A DNA stretch of 64,000 nt from UBA1952 sp965246855 (GCA_965246855.1 CBDFFP010000004.1:62001-126000); one strand, 5' to 3'; counted from the stretch's first letter, positions 38,404-47,091 are shown. Program-made: numbers and translations. Notes: a model not told the origin generated them from the sequence alone.

Positions 38404-38817
38404 CTATTGCTTCTTCCGCAATTCATCCAACAGCATCTTCTTGAAATCGCGCTCGGCATCCACCAAAGCTGCGGCTTGTTGGGGTGTAATCACTTTCAGA
38501 TAATCCTCGTTACAGCGTTTTTGAACGGAAAGGTCTTTTTGCTTGCATTCCATATTATTGTCTAAAAAGCGCATGGCCTCTTCCGGGTCTTGGCCGGCTT
38601 TGGCCGCCGCACCGCCACAGGTGTTCCGCAGATTTCGGCGCTCATTCTGGCAATTATTATATAAAGGCCAGAACTGCTGCGCCTGTTGCGGCGAAAGCTT
38701 TAGCCGGTCGGAAATAAAAGAGGTTTTGATAGCCTGAACACGACTTTTATCTACGCCTTGCGCTATAGAAACAAGAGAGCAAAACGTGAGGCAAAGAAGA
38801 GCAAAAAACGATTTCAT
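38404..38817 (-). CDS. Small exported helical protein, Spy/CpxP-like
   Basis: The 137-residue product has a signal peptide (ends SIAQ) and a helical mature part with LSPQQAQQFWPLY and ITPQQAAAL, which resemble the LTxxQ motifs of Spy/CpxP periplasmic stress proteins. Four cysteines are present in the mature part. It is the third gene of a set with an ECF sigma factor and a probable anti-sigma factor, so it may act in that envelope response. Confidence 0.6.
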   Translation of the reverse strand: MKSFFALLCLTFCSLVSIAQGVDKSRVQAIKTSFISDRLKLSPQQAQQFWPLYNNCQNERRNLRNTCGGAAAKAGQDPEEAMRFLDNNMECKQKDLSVQKRCNEDYLKVITPQQAAALVDAERDFKKMLLDELRKKQ

Positions 38818-38870
38818 GGCTTTACAGATAGGGAAACTTCGGGATTTATTTGGGGACTTTCTAACCGCTT

Positions 38871-39671
38871 TTACAGCAAGGCATCGTCGGAAAGAAAGGA
38901 TTGAATTTCCTGGGCGTTTAAGTTGTGTACCGAAGACGTTCCTTCAAAAGATGCCTTTGGCAATTGCGCCTCAATTAAATCGGCATCAAAGTCGTCGGCA
39001 TCCTGATAAACGTAATCCTGCAACACTTTTTCGGGAACAGAAGCGAGGGCACGTTGCGCGGTTTTGACGGTGCTTTGCGGCGTTCCGGCCTGACGAATGC
39101 CGGTTGTTACAGCAATAATTAAAGCGGCAGCAGCAGCCCAGCGCATCACCTGAATAGGTATTGTTTTGCGCGTATGCAGGGGAATGATTTTCGGCGGCGC
39201 GTCGGTAGCAATTCGCTCCTGAACCGACTGCGCAAACTGATTGAAGTAGCCTTTGGGAACAGCAAAAGGCATGTCGCGGGAAAGACCTTCCGGTTGGATT
39301 TCCTTATCGCTCACGGCAGCCATTACGCCATCGGCGAAAGTTTCAAAATAGCCTTCCGGCGCTTGAAACACATTTTTGCGCGACAGTGATTCCTCAAAAG
39401 CGGCTTCTTCTATACGCTCCGCCAGCGACTGCGCAAACTGGGCGAAATAATTTTCGGGAAGGTCAAACGGCGCTTTTTTCGCAACACCGAAAGAAGGCAT
39501 AGGTTCTGCAATCTCTTCATTTTCTTCCATCAAAATCCGCAACTTCAAGCTTTCGGAAAAGAAGGAGAAATACCCATCGGGCACGCGGAAAGGCATCGCC
39601 ACGGGAAACGTCGCCAGCAAGCTTTGAATCGTCTTCAATTCTTCTACAATAACATGAGACCGGGCTTCCAT
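38871..39671 (-). CDS. Probable membrane-bound anti-sigma factor with four PF.VP.GYF repeats
   Basis: The 266-residue protein has a single hydrophobic segment (about residues 178-192) and follows an ECF sigma gene by 33 bp. The cytoplasmic part contains four short repeats of the form PF-x-VP-x-GYF-x-x-FA (MPFRVPDGYF, APFDLPENYF, NVFQAPEGYF, MPFAVPKGYF). Such repeats are seen in uncharacterised Bacteroidota proteins next to sigma factors. Anti-sigma function is inferred from context and topology. Confidence 0.6.
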   Translation of the reverse strand: MEARSHVIVEELKTIQSLLATFPVAMPFRVPDGYFSFFSESLKLRILMEENEEIAEPMPSFGVAKKAPFDLPENYFAQFAQSLAERIEEAAFEESLSRKNVFQAPEGYFETFADGVMAAVSDKEIQPEGLSRDMPFAVPKGYFNQFAQSVQERIATDAPPKIIPLHTRKTIPIQVMRWAAAAALIIAVTTGIRQAGTPQSTVKTAQRALASVPEKVLQDYVYQDADDFDADLIEAQLPKASFEGTSSVHNLNAQEIQSFLSDDALL

Positions 39672-39704
39672 AACGGCTTATGGACGCAGGCAGAGAAGAA
39701 GGGT

Positions 39705-40265
39705 TTAATCTTCTGGTTTGAAGTAGGCTTCAATTTTCTTCACGGCGTGGTGGTAGCTTGCTTTCAGCGCGCCCACGGAAGTACCCAGCATATCGCTCAT
39801 TTTTTCGTAAGGCATCTCGTCAAAATAGCGCAGATTAAAAACCAGCCTTTGCTTTTCGGGCAGGCCCTGAATGGCTTTTTGCAGCTTCCATTCCAACTGC
39901 CGGTCATCAAATCCGGGCTGTGCAGCGAGGCGGTTGGAAAGGTCGGTTTCATCGTCGGAAAGCGACACAGAAGCGCGCCGCTTACGCTGCTCCAGGAACG
40001 TAAGTGTTTCGTTGGTGGCAATGCGGTAGAGCCAGGTATAAAGCGCGCTTTGCTCCCGGAAATCGGCCAGTGCTTTCCACACTTTAATGAACACGTTTTG
40101 CAGCACGTCGTTCGTGTCTTCATGGTCCATCACCATGCGGCGGACATGCCAGTAGAGGCGCTCCTGATAGGTTTTCACCAGTTGGTTGAAAGCGGCTTCT
40201 TTGGTGCGCTCTTCGCGAAACGCTACCAGAAGCGCCTTGTCATCTGTATAAACTGCTGCTGCCAT
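39705..40265 (-). CDS. RNA polymerase sigma factor, ECF subfamily
   Basis: The 186-residue protein has sigma region 2 (DTNDVLQNVFIKVWKAL, LYTWLYRIATN) and region 4 (LPEKQRLVFNLRYFDEMPYEKMSDMLGTSVGALKASYHHAVKK). The upstream open frame extends to 40346, but the ATG at 40265 matches family N-termini. A heptamer repeat lies in its promoter region. It probably governs the two downstream genes. Confidence 0.92.
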   Translation of the reverse strand: MAAAVYTDDKALLVAFREERTKEAAFNQLVKTYQERLYWHVRRMVMDHEDTNDVLQNVFIKVWKALADFREQSALYTWLYRIATNETLTFLEQRKRRASVSLSDDETDLSNRLAAQPGFDDRQLEWKLQKAIQGLPEKQRLVFNLRYFDEMPYEKMSDMLGTSVGALKASYHHAVKKIEAYFKPED

Positions 40266-40275
40266 GAAGGGCAAA

Positions 40276-40310
40276 AGTAGCAAGTAGAAAGTACCAAGTA
40301 GAAAGTAGAA
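40276..40310. repeat. Heptamer repeat (AGTAGAA) upstream of the sigma factor
   Basis: Five imperfect units (AGTAGCA, AGTAGAA, AGTACCA, AGTAGAA, AGTAGAA) begin 11 bp upstream of the sigma factor start, where the promoter or 5' leader should be. The rest of 40311-40471 shows no gene. Confidence 0.8.
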
Positions 40311-40471
40311 AGACACAGGTATGGCGTACCAAGAATCAAGAGCCAATAGTCAATAAGAAAATCAAGCACCTTCGCGAGGCGGCAAAGGAGAGATTTGCGT
40401 TGGACTGAACGTCATTAAGGCTACTCCCTTCCTGCCCCGTCTTTTTACTTTCTACCTACCTTCTACTCACA

Positions 40472-41056
40472 ATGAACTACCTCGGCCACGCTTTCTTTTC
40501 CGGCTCCGGCGATGCGGCGCTGCTCACGGGCAACCTGATGGGCGATTATGTGAAAGGAAGCACGGCGCTTGCGGCTTTGCCCGGAGAAATTCAGAAAGGC
40601 ATTTTGCTTCACCGGCAGATTGATGCGTTTACGGATACGCACCCGGCGACCTTGCGTGCGGCCCTACCCTTCCGCGAGATTTATGGACGCTACGCCCCGG
40701 CGCTTATGGATGTTTTTTACGACCATTTTCTGGCCAATGACCCAGCGTGTTTTGAGAGCGAGAAAAGTTTGTTCGGCTTCACGCAGGACGTGTACGCGCA
40801 AGTGGAAACGCAAAGAGATTTCTTCCCGGAAAAGTTTGCGCGCACGTTTGACGCAATGAAGACGCAGAACTGGCTCTATCATTACCGGACGCTGGGCGGG
40901 TTACAGAAATCGCTGGGCGGGCTGCAACGGCGCGCCAACTACCTGCCGGACGTGGAAGACGCGTACCGGATTTTCATTGGTTACTACCATATTCTCTCGC
41001 AGTGCTGGCAAGAAGTGGGCGATGCGATGCGGAAAGCTTTTTTGCCGAAGCCTTAG
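40472..41056 (+). CDS. acpH: Acyl carrier protein phosphodiesterase
   Basis: The 194-residue product begins MNYLGHAFFSG and carries GNLMGDYVKG, ILLHRQIDAFTDTHP and MDVFYDHFLAND, the conserved metal-binding segments of the AcpH (DUF479) family. It removes the 4'-phosphopantetheine arm from ACP. The length matches the family. Confidence 0.88.
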   Translation: MNYLGHAFFSGSGDAALLTGNLMGDYVKGSTALAALPGEIQKGILLHRQIDAFTDTHPATLRAALPFREIYGRYAPALMDVFYDHFLANDPACFESEKSLFGFTQDVYAQVETQRDFFPEKFARTFDAMKTQNWLYHYRTLGGLQKSLGGLQRRANYLPDVEDAYRIFIGYYHILSQCWQEVGDAMRKAFLPKP

Positions 41057-41090
41057 TAAGAGCAGGCGTTATTTTTGCCGCCGCCCGGAA

Positions 41091-42317
41091 ATGCCCTACT
41101 TCTGGCAACCCTTTCTTTTGAAAATCACGACTTCTTTTTTAGCGCTTCTTACCTGCTTCACGCTGGCCTGCAAACCGGGCGGCGAAAAAGCCGCTGCCCA
41201 TCCGCCCAAAAAGCCTCAGTTCGGCGAACCGGCAAAGGGCTTCCGGCCCCTTAACATTCCCTACGCCGACACCAACAACGCCCGCTGGCGCGCCGTGCGC
41301 AACCGTCTAGATTCTTTCTACCAAACCCAAACCCGCGCGGGCTTTAATGGCTCGGTGCTGGTGGGTTTCCGAGGGCAAATTCTCTACGAGCGGTACTTTG
41401 GTTATGCGGATAAAGAAGCCGGAAAATTCTGGTCGCCGACAACGCCGTCGCAGCTCGCTTCTACGTCTAAAACTTTTACGGGCGCGGCGGTTTTATTTCT
41501 TCATCAGCGCAACTACCTGAACATTGACTCGCCCGTGCGGAGCTATCTCTCCGGCTTTCCGTACCCGGAACTGACGGTGCGGATGCTGCTGTGCCACCGC
41601 AGCGGATTGCCCGATTACCTGCACTGGGTGCCGAATTTCCGCAAGAGTATGGCGCCGATATACAACCCGGAATTGGTAGGGCTTTTCAGCCGACACCGAC
41701 CCGCGCTGGAGTTCCGGCCCAACACGCGGTTTAAGTACTCCAACAGCAATTACGCGATGCTGGCCTCGGTGATTGAAGCGGTAACGGAAATGACCTACGC
41801 CGACTTCATGAAGAAATATATTTTTGACGCGGTGGGCTTGCGGAATACCTACGTTTACAACCCTGCCAACGGCCTGCCGCCCAACGCAACGGTGAGCTAC
41901 AAACCCGGTTGGGGCCGCGAGCCGGTTACGTTTTCCGACGGCGTGTATGGCGACAAAGGCATCTACAGCACGGTACAGGATATGTACCGCTGGGACCAAA
42001 GCTTTTACCAACAAACACTGGTGGACAGCAATACGCAGCAACTGGCGTATGCGCCTTGTTCATTTGAAAGGCCGGGCGTGAAAAACTATGGCCTCGGCTG
42101 GCGGATGCTGTGCTACGAAGACGGCTATAAAGTGATCTACCACAACGGCTGGTGGCACGGCAACAACACCTGCTTCTACCGCTTTGTGATGGACAATTTC
42201 ACCATCATCGTGCTGGGCAACAAATACACGGGCAGCATATACCGGCAGCCGCCTGTGGTGTATAACATCGTGCAGGGAACAAGCGGGGAACGGCAGGGAT
42301 TTGAGGGAGAGGAGTAG
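41091..42317 (+). CDS. Exported serine hydrolase (beta-lactamase class C fold), lipoprotein
   Basis: The 408-residue protein has a lipoprotein signal with Cys27 (FTLACKPG), the SxxK motif Ser124-T-S-Lys127 and a YSN motif (KYSNSNYA). This is the arrangement of class C beta-lactamases, D,D-peptidases and related esterases. The real substrate is unknown. The ATG at 41091 is preferred to 40977, which lies inside acpH. Confidence 0.88.
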   Translation: MPYFWQPFLLKITTSFLALLTCFTLACKPGGEKAAAHPPKKPQFGEPAKGFRPLNIPYADTNNARWRAVRNRLDSFYQTQTRAGFNGSVLVGFRGQILYERYFGYADKEAGKFWSPTTPSQLASTSKTFTGAAVLFLHQRNYLNIDSPVRSYLSGFPYPELTVRMLLCHRSGLPDYLHWVPNFRKSMAPIYNPELVGLFSRHRPALEFRPNTRFKYSNSNYAMLASVIEAVTEMTYADFMKKYIFDAVGLRNTYVYNPANGLPPNATVSYKPGWGREPVTFSDGVYGDKGIYSTVQDMYRWDQSFYQQTLVDSNTQQLAYAPCSFERPGVKNYGLGWRMLCYEDGYKVIYHNGWWHGNNTCFYRFVMDNFTIIVLGNKYTGSIYRQPPVVYNIVQGTSGERQGFEGEE

Positions 42318-42331
42318 AAGGTTTTCTTCCA

Positions 42332-42370
42332 AAAACACCCGTCCGGTTTGTGAAACCGGACGGGTGTTTT
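42332..42370. terminator. Strong bidirectional terminator
   Basis: An 18-bp perfect stem (AAAACACCCGTCCGGTTT with its complement) and a 3-base loop between the convergent hydrolase and zinc-ribbon genes. Confidence 0.93.
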
Positions 42371-42405
42371 ACATTGTGGTGGAAACATGTTGCGCGTTTC
42401 GCTGG

Positions 42406-42732
42406 TTATCGGCGAATTGCCTTGTCTTTGTATCTAATAACAAATTCGCGTGCCTCAACCATTGACTGCGGATAAGAAACATAGTTTTCCCGAATTTTCT
42501 TTTTCAATTCACCGGCACCTTCTTGATAAATGTGCTGAAAGAAAAACCCATTTTCAATAAGAAACTCAACCACAGCCCAACCTTGGTCGTCTTTTTTGCG
42601 AGGTGGACGAAAACGATGCGCTAAAAGAATCATCTCCTTACCACAAGCAGTACACACCTCGAACTTCTTCGGGGATAAAGGAGAAAGATTGCAAGCTTTT
42701 CGGCAGAACAAGCACACTTTTTTATGGCCCAT
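42406..42732 (-). CDS. Small zinc-ribbon protein of unknown function
   Basis: The 108-residue product has two CxxC pairs (CLFC, residues 7-10, and CTAC, 27-30) that should form a zinc ribbon, followed by a helical C-terminal part. I do not recognise the family. It lies just outside the purB fragment that borders the TAC island, so it could be part of the island or of the flank. Confidence 0.6.
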   Translation of the reverse strand: MGHKKVCLFCRKACNLSPLSPKKFEVCTACGKEMILLAHRFRPPRKKDDQGWAVVEFLIENGFFFQHIYQEGAGELKKKIRENYVSYPQSMVEAREFVIRYKDKAIRR

Positions 42733-42747
42733 TTTGAGTGGATTTTT

Positions 42748-42898
42748 CTAAAGGTGAATCTCCTCCCCCACATACCCCTGCGGCGTAACCGCCCGTAATT
42801 CCGCTTTCACACTCTCCGCAACATCCAGCCCGTTAATAAAGCCGCGCATTGTTTCGGCGGTGATGCTGCACTTTCCGCACGTCATTTCTTTCAATGCT
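42748..42898 (-). pseudogene. Decayed duplicate of the purB 3' end
   Basis: Positions 42765-42898 align without gaps to 44597-44730 in purB: 118 of 134 bases are identical by hand count, and most differences are silent. The frame is still open (ITAETMRGF, VKAELRAVTPQGYVGEE) and ends at a TAG at 42748-42750. There is no 5' part. The fragment and intact purB flank the three-gene TAC module in the same orientation. Confidence 0.9.
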
Positions 42899-42928
42899 GC
42901 GGATAGCTTTCTCTATTAAATAAAATTA

Positions 42929-43435
42929 TTAGATAACAGGCTGGAACAGTTTGGGGTCTATAATCGGCAAAATGGCCCGGTCTAGATGCGTTCCGCGAAA
43001 CAAGGCACTAAAGCTCCCCCGCGCAGTGGAAAGCGCAATAGAGTTGAGCGTAACGGCCAGACCGGGAAGCACGGTTGCATGGTTGTCCTTGTGAACAACG
43101 GCCTCCTCATAATTATCAATATAAAAGGCAATTCCGGTAGTGAGTTTGCCCAGCACCGTTTCCGGTTCGGAAGACTGACCGTTTTCAGCCGTAAGAACCG
43201 TAACAAATACGCGGATGGAAACTAGCTTTTGTGCAGCATCCAACGTCATTTCAAGGCTTATACTGAAGGCACAATCCACTGGCTCCAACGCCGTTTCTGA
43301 AGCGGCGGAAAGGGAAAATTCTACGATGTCCACCCGGTCTATCCGAAGGCCGACGTGGACACCGGCAGGCGTAGATGATTTTGCGGGAGTCGCCTTCAGA
43401 GACGACTTAAGCGCCTTTGTAGGGTTAGAAGCCAT
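42929..43435 (-). CDS. SecB-like chaperone of a toxin-antitoxin-chaperone module (probable)
   Basis: The 168-residue protein has an opening strand IDRVDIVEFSLSA and a C-terminal LNSIALSTARGSF...FRGTHLDRAILPIIDP. This resembles the SecB-like proteins of Bacteroidota, in which a final helix precedes an LPxxxP-type tail. It overlaps the antitoxin gene by 11 bp. In TAC systems the chaperone binds the antitoxin's C-terminal extension and prevents its degradation. The assignment rests on pattern and context. Confidence 0.6.
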   Translation of the reverse strand: MASNPTKALKSSLKATPAKSSTPAGVHVGLRIDRVDIVEFSLSAASETALEPVDCAFSISLEMTLDAAQKLVSIRVFVTVLTAENGQSSEPETVLGKLTTGIAFYIDNYEEAVVHKDNHATVLPGLAVTLNSIALSTARGSFSALFRGTHLDRAILPIIDPKLFQPVI

Positions 43436-43952
43436 AAAGCGCGCCGGACGGGATGTCGGATATTTTATTCTTCTTACAAATACTTACAATTTGTCCGCTT
43501 TTCAAAACAAAAGACTGGTCGTTGGGCCAGTCTTTTGTTTGCATTTCGGGCTGTGGCAGCGCCATTTTGTGGGCAGGAGCCGCCGCTGATACCATCACGG
43601 CAACATATTTCACTACTTCTTTGGACGGTTGTGCAGGAGTCGTTACCAGCAGTTCAATGCCCAGATGTTCCTGAATCGTAAAAAGCAAATCCACCGTAAA
43701 ATTGTGTCTGCCGCTGATCCACTTCGAGACTTCGGACTGCTTTCTGCCCATTGCTTCCGCGAATGTTTTAAGCACACCGTGCCGGTCGCCATATTTGGCA
43801 ACAATGGCGTCGTAAATCCGGTCGCCCAGTTCCATAAGTTGTTCTGTGCGGCGTTGGCGGGCTGGATTGGCGCGTGCCATAAACCGTTCCAAAGTGGGGC
43901 TGGTGTAAATCTCCGCAGGGGCGGATATTTTTTTAGTTTGATTCTTCATCAA
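43425..43952 (-). CDS. XRE-type antitoxin with C-terminal extension (HigA-like)
   Basis: The 175-residue protein has a helix-turn-helix at about residues 62-100 (FAEAMGRKQSEVSKWISGRHNF) of the HigA/XRE type. A further ~50-residue hydrophobic/Gly-Ser tail (LPQPEMQTKDWPNDQSF to the end) is longer than in two-component HigA proteins. Such a tail is where TAC antitoxins carry the chaperone-addiction region. It overlaps both neighbours (20 and 11 bp). Confidence 0.75.
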   Translation of the reverse strand: MMKNQTKKISAPAEIYTSPTLERFMARANPARQRRTEQLMELGDRIYDAIVAKYGDRHGVLKTFAEAMGRKQSEVSKWISGRHNFTVDLLFTIQEHLGIELLVTTPAQPSKEVVKYVAVMVSAAAPAHKMALPQPEMQTKDWPNDQSFVLKSGQIVSICKKNKISDIPSGALYGF

Positions 43953-44460
43953 GGTTGTTGGAGTCGAATGTTAAGTTGCCTTCTAAATCCAAGCCATCAG
44001 TTGTAAAACGAAGGTTACCATCTGCTCTTCGTGTTTCTATATCGTTTGCGACTTGTCCCAGAAATTTCACTTCACCTTCAAGCACTTTGTCGTCTTGCCA
44101 TGCCCGTACGTTTTTAGGCGCACCGCTGCCCAGAATTACCAGCCGTTCACCATACCTAATACAGTACAGTCGCAACGCTTGCGCAGGATAATCGCGGAGG
44201 GCGTGAACAAATTCTTGTCCTCTGGTGCTGGCCTCGTCCCGGTAATGTTGTTCCTGCGCGCCAAATTTTTGGGCTTGTAGCAGCATTCTGTCCAGCATGT
44301 TGTCCAATGCGTCTGGATACTGCTCTTCATGGGCTTGGAGAAATTTTTCAAACAAGGTTATTCCTTCCTCTATCAGATAAACGGTGTAAAAAGAGCAGCG
44401 GCGACCAGACCACGGCAATTTCACCAGCCTATACTTAACCGAAGAGTGAATCTTGGACAA
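43933..44460 (-). CDS. RelE/HigB-like toxin (probable)
   Basis: The 175-residue product has a RelE/HigB-type central core: ALRLYCIRYGERLVILGSG, then a Lys-rich segment and EVKFLGQVANDIE. A role as an mRNA interferase is inferred from this pattern and from the adjacent XRE antitoxin gene. An additional acidic C-terminal tail of ~35 residues is unusual. It is the first gene of the three-gene operon. Confidence 0.65.
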   Translation of the reverse strand: MSKIHSSVKYRLVKLPWSGRRCSFYTVYLIEEGITLFEKFLQAHEEQYPDALDNMLDRMLLQAQKFGAQEQHYRDEASTRGQEFVHALRDYPAQALRLYCIRYGERLVILGSGAPKNVRAWQDDKVLEGEVKFLGQVANDIETRRADGNLRFTTDGLDLEGNLTFDSNNLDEESN

Positions 44461-44564
44461 AACTAACAGTTTTTCTGGTAAAAGAGTTCTCTAAAAGGTT
44501 TTTTGGGTCACTTTATACGTTCAAAGATAGCTTCAGGGTGTTTTATAGCTCCCTGCCTCGCTGT

Positions 44565-45917
44565 CTAACTGCGTACCAATTCTTTAGAGACTCCTTCCCC
44601 CACATACCCCTGCGGCGTAACCGCCCGTAACTCCGCTTTCACGCTATCCGCAACGTCCAAGCCGTCAATAAAGCCGCGCATCGTTTCGGCGGTGATGCCG
44701 CCCTTTCCGCGTGTCAATTCTTTTAGCGCTTCGTAGGGCTGCGGGTAATTTTCGCGGCGTAGAATGGTTTGGATAGCTTCGGCCACCACGGCCCAGTTGG
44801 CTTCCAAGTCAGCGTTCAATTTTTCGGCGTTCAGGAGCAGCTTGTTCATCCCTGCCTCCAACGAAATAAGGGAAAGAAAGCTATGCGCCACTGGCACGCC
44901 CAACACGCGCAAAACCGTGCTGTCGGTCAGGTCGCGTTGCAGGCGGGAAATGGGCAGCTTTCCGGCCAGGTGCTCGTAGAGCGCGTTGGCGATGCCGAGG
45001 TTTCCTTCTGCGTTTTCAAAGTCAATGGGGTTCACCTTGTGAGGCATCGCTGAAGAGCCGATTTCCCCCGCTTTGGTCTTCTGTTTAAAGTATTCCAGCG
45101 AGACGTACGTCCACACGTCGCGGGCAAAATCTATCAGGATGGTGTTGATGCGCTTCAGCGCGTCCAACTGCGCGGCAAGGTGGTCGTAAGGCTCAATCTG
45201 CGTGGTGCGCTTTGTGCGCGTCAGACTTAATTTCTCTTCCAAAAAGCGCTTCCCGAAAGCCGCCCAATCCTTTTGCGGGAAAGCCACGTGGTGCGCGTTA
45301 AATCCACCGGTTGCGCCACCGAATTTGGCGCGGTGCGGAATGGTGCGGAGCATCTCCAACTGTCCTTCCAAACGCTCGGCAAACACGGCCCATTCGCGGC
45401 CCAGCGTCGTAGGCGAAGCAGGTTGTCCATGCGTGCGCGCCAACATCGGGATGCGTTCCCATTCGCGGGCCTGCGACCACAAAAGCGCAATCATCTTTTC
45501 CAACTGCGGGTAATATACCTGCTCCAGCGCATCGCGGAAAAGCATGGGCATCGCCGTGTTGTTGATGTCCTGCGAGGTCAGGCCGAAATGAATCCATTCC
45601 TGCACCGCTCCCCCACCCATCTGCGCCAGCTTTTCTTTCAGGAAATACTCCACCGCCTTCACGTCGTGGGCCGTGGTGCGTTCCAGCGTTTTGATGCGCT
45701 CTGCATCAGCTTCGGAAAACGTTTCGTACAGCGCTCGCAGGCTTTCCGCCGTCAGCATTTCGGGCAGGGAGAAAATTCCTTCTTCCGCCAGCGCCAAAAA
45801 ATATTCCACCTCCACCCGCACGCGATAGTGAATCAGTCCATACTCGGAGAAGAAAGGCGCAAGTGCGGCCACCTTGCTGCGGTAGCGGCCATCAATAGAA
45901 GAAATAGCGGTGAGCAA
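44565..45917 (-). CDS. purB: Adenylosuccinate lyase
   Basis: The 450-residue protein carries the fumarase/ASL signature SSAMPHKVNPIDFENAEGN and the LTAISSIDGRY opening. It acts twice in purine synthesis (SAICAR and adenylosuccinate cleavage). No ATG is available: the frame opens with TTG at 45917, right at the position family members start, and a stop lies a few codons upstream. A heptamer repeat begins 6 bp upstream. A diverged copy of its 3' end lies at 42748-42898. Confidence 0.95.
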   Translation of the reverse strand: MLTAISSIDGRYRSKVAALAPFFSEYGLIHYRVRVEVEYFLALAEEGIFSLPEMLTAESLRALYETFSEADAERIKTLERTTAHDVKAVEYFLKEKLAQMGGGAVQEWIHFGLTSQDINNTAMPMLFRDALEQVYYPQLEKMIALLWSQAREWERIPMLARTHGQPASPTTLGREWAVFAERLEGQLEMLRTIPHRAKFGGATGGFNAHHVAFPQKDWAAFGKRFLEEKLSLTRTKRTTQIEPYDHLAAQLDALKRINTILIDFARDVWTYVSLEYFKQKTKAGEIGSSAMPHKVNPIDFENAEGNLGIANALYEHLAGKLPISRLQRDLTDSTVLRVLGVPVAHSFLSLISLEAGMNKLLLNAEKLNADLEANWAVVAEAIQTILRRENYPQPYEALKELTRGKGGITAETMRGFIDGLDVADSVKAELRAVTPQGYVGEGVSKELVRS

Positions 45918-45922
45918 CGAGT

Positions 45923-45957
45923 AATGATTAGTGGTTAATGATTAGTGATTAATGGCT
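45923..45957. repeat. Heptamer repeat abutting the purB start
   Basis: Five units (AATGATT, AGTGGTT, AATGATT, AGTGATT, AATGGCT) occupy the 47-bp gap between xerD and purB. Confidence 0.75.
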
Positions 45958-45964
45958 TCAAGGC

Positions 45965-46897
45965 TCAATGCTCAAAGCGGGGATGAAACCGCTCCATCGT
46001 CTGCCGCAGAAAGCGACTGTCTAAGTGGGTATAAAGCTCCGTAGTGGTGATGCTTTTGTGGCCGAGCAGCAGTTGCACCGCACGCAAATCTGCGCCCGCT
46101 TCCACAAGGTGTGTGGCAAAGGAATGGCGCAGCGTATGCGGGTGAATGGTAGTGCGCAGTCCGGCCTTTGTAGCCGCATCACGCACGATGTTGAAGACCG
46201 TCATGCGCGTCATGCCCGCGCCGCGCCGGTTGAGGAAGAGAATGTCCACCGAATCAGGGCGGATGTTCATGCGGTTGCGGACGTTGTCCAGATAGATGCT
46301 GATGTACTTTACCGCCGTCGCGCCCACCGGAACAAGGCGCTCTTTATCGCCTTTTCCTACCACGCGCAACATGCCGAGTTCGGGGTAATAAAGGCTGCGT
46401 TGCAACTGCGTGATTTCCGTCGCGCGCAGGCCGCAGCTATACAGCGTTTCCAGCAGCGCACGGTTGCGGATGCCTTCGTCGGTGGTGGGGTCCGTGCCGG
46501 TCTCCATCAGTTGTGTAACCTCAGCGGGAGTTAGCACTTCGGGCAGGGAAAATTGTTTTTTCGGCGCTTCCAAAAGCTCCGTCGGGTCGGCGGTGATTTC
46601 TTCTTCCAAAAGAAGAAAACGAAAGAACGCTTTGATGCCACTCACGATGCGCGCCTGCGTGGTAACGGCCCATTCTTCTTCTCCCTTTCCAACAGTAAAA
46701 GAAGCCAGAAACTGCCGCAGAACTTCAATGTTGATGGCGTAGAACGGACGGCCCGGAAATTGAGCGGCGACGAACGCTTCCAGCAGCGTTACGTCGCGGG
46801 TGTAGGCGTCCAGCGTGTTGCCGGAAAGCGAACGTTCCAGTTCCAGATACGCGCGAAAGCTTTTGATGTAAGAATACCAAGGGGAAGTGATGTCCAT
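45965..46897 (-). CDS. xerD: Tyrosine recombinase XerD
   Basis: The 310-residue protein has a SAM-like core-binding domain and a catalytic domain with Arg (SCGLRATE), Lys (VGKGDKER), HTLRHSF, LLGHKSI and Tyr (TELYTHLD). Size and motifs fit the chromosomal XerD that resolves chromosome dimers, not a mobile-element integrase. It is upstream of purB on the same strand. Confidence 0.92.
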   Translation of the reverse strand: MDITSPWYSYIKSFRAYLELERSLSGNTLDAYTRDVTLLEAFVAAQFPGRPFYAINIEVLRQFLASFTVGKGEEEWAVTTQARIVSGIKAFFRFLLLEEEITADPTELLEAPKKQFSLPEVLTPAEVTQLMETGTDPTTDEGIRNRALLETLYSCGLRATEITQLQRSLYYPELGMLRVVGKGDKERLVPVGATAVKYISIYLDNVRNRMNIRPDSVDILFLNRRGAGMTRMTVFNIVRDAATKAGLRTTIHPHTLRHSFATHLVEAGADLRAVQLLLGHKSITTTELYTHLDSRFLRQTMERFHPRFEH

Positions 46898-47019
46898 GCG
46901 CGGCGGGTTCGGGAATTTTGTGGCGGCAAAAATACCGGCGGGCCTTCTTTAACCCAATCTGCAAATCATCAGTCGTTTTCAAAACGCGGGCGGATATTTT
47001 AGATCACACGCACTACGGG

Positions 47020-47091
47020 TCATTCCGACGAAGGAGGAATCTCACAGCGGGTGAGTATAACAAACTTGAGATTCCTCCTTCGTCGGAATGA
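47020..47091. repeat. REP-like inverted repeat (TCATTCCGAC family)
   Basis: Two perfectly complementary 25-bp arms (47020-47044 and 47067-47091) flank 22 bases. A second member of the family is at 62758-62850. No transposase is present. The element lies between the divergent xerD and aroQ genes. Confidence 0.9.
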
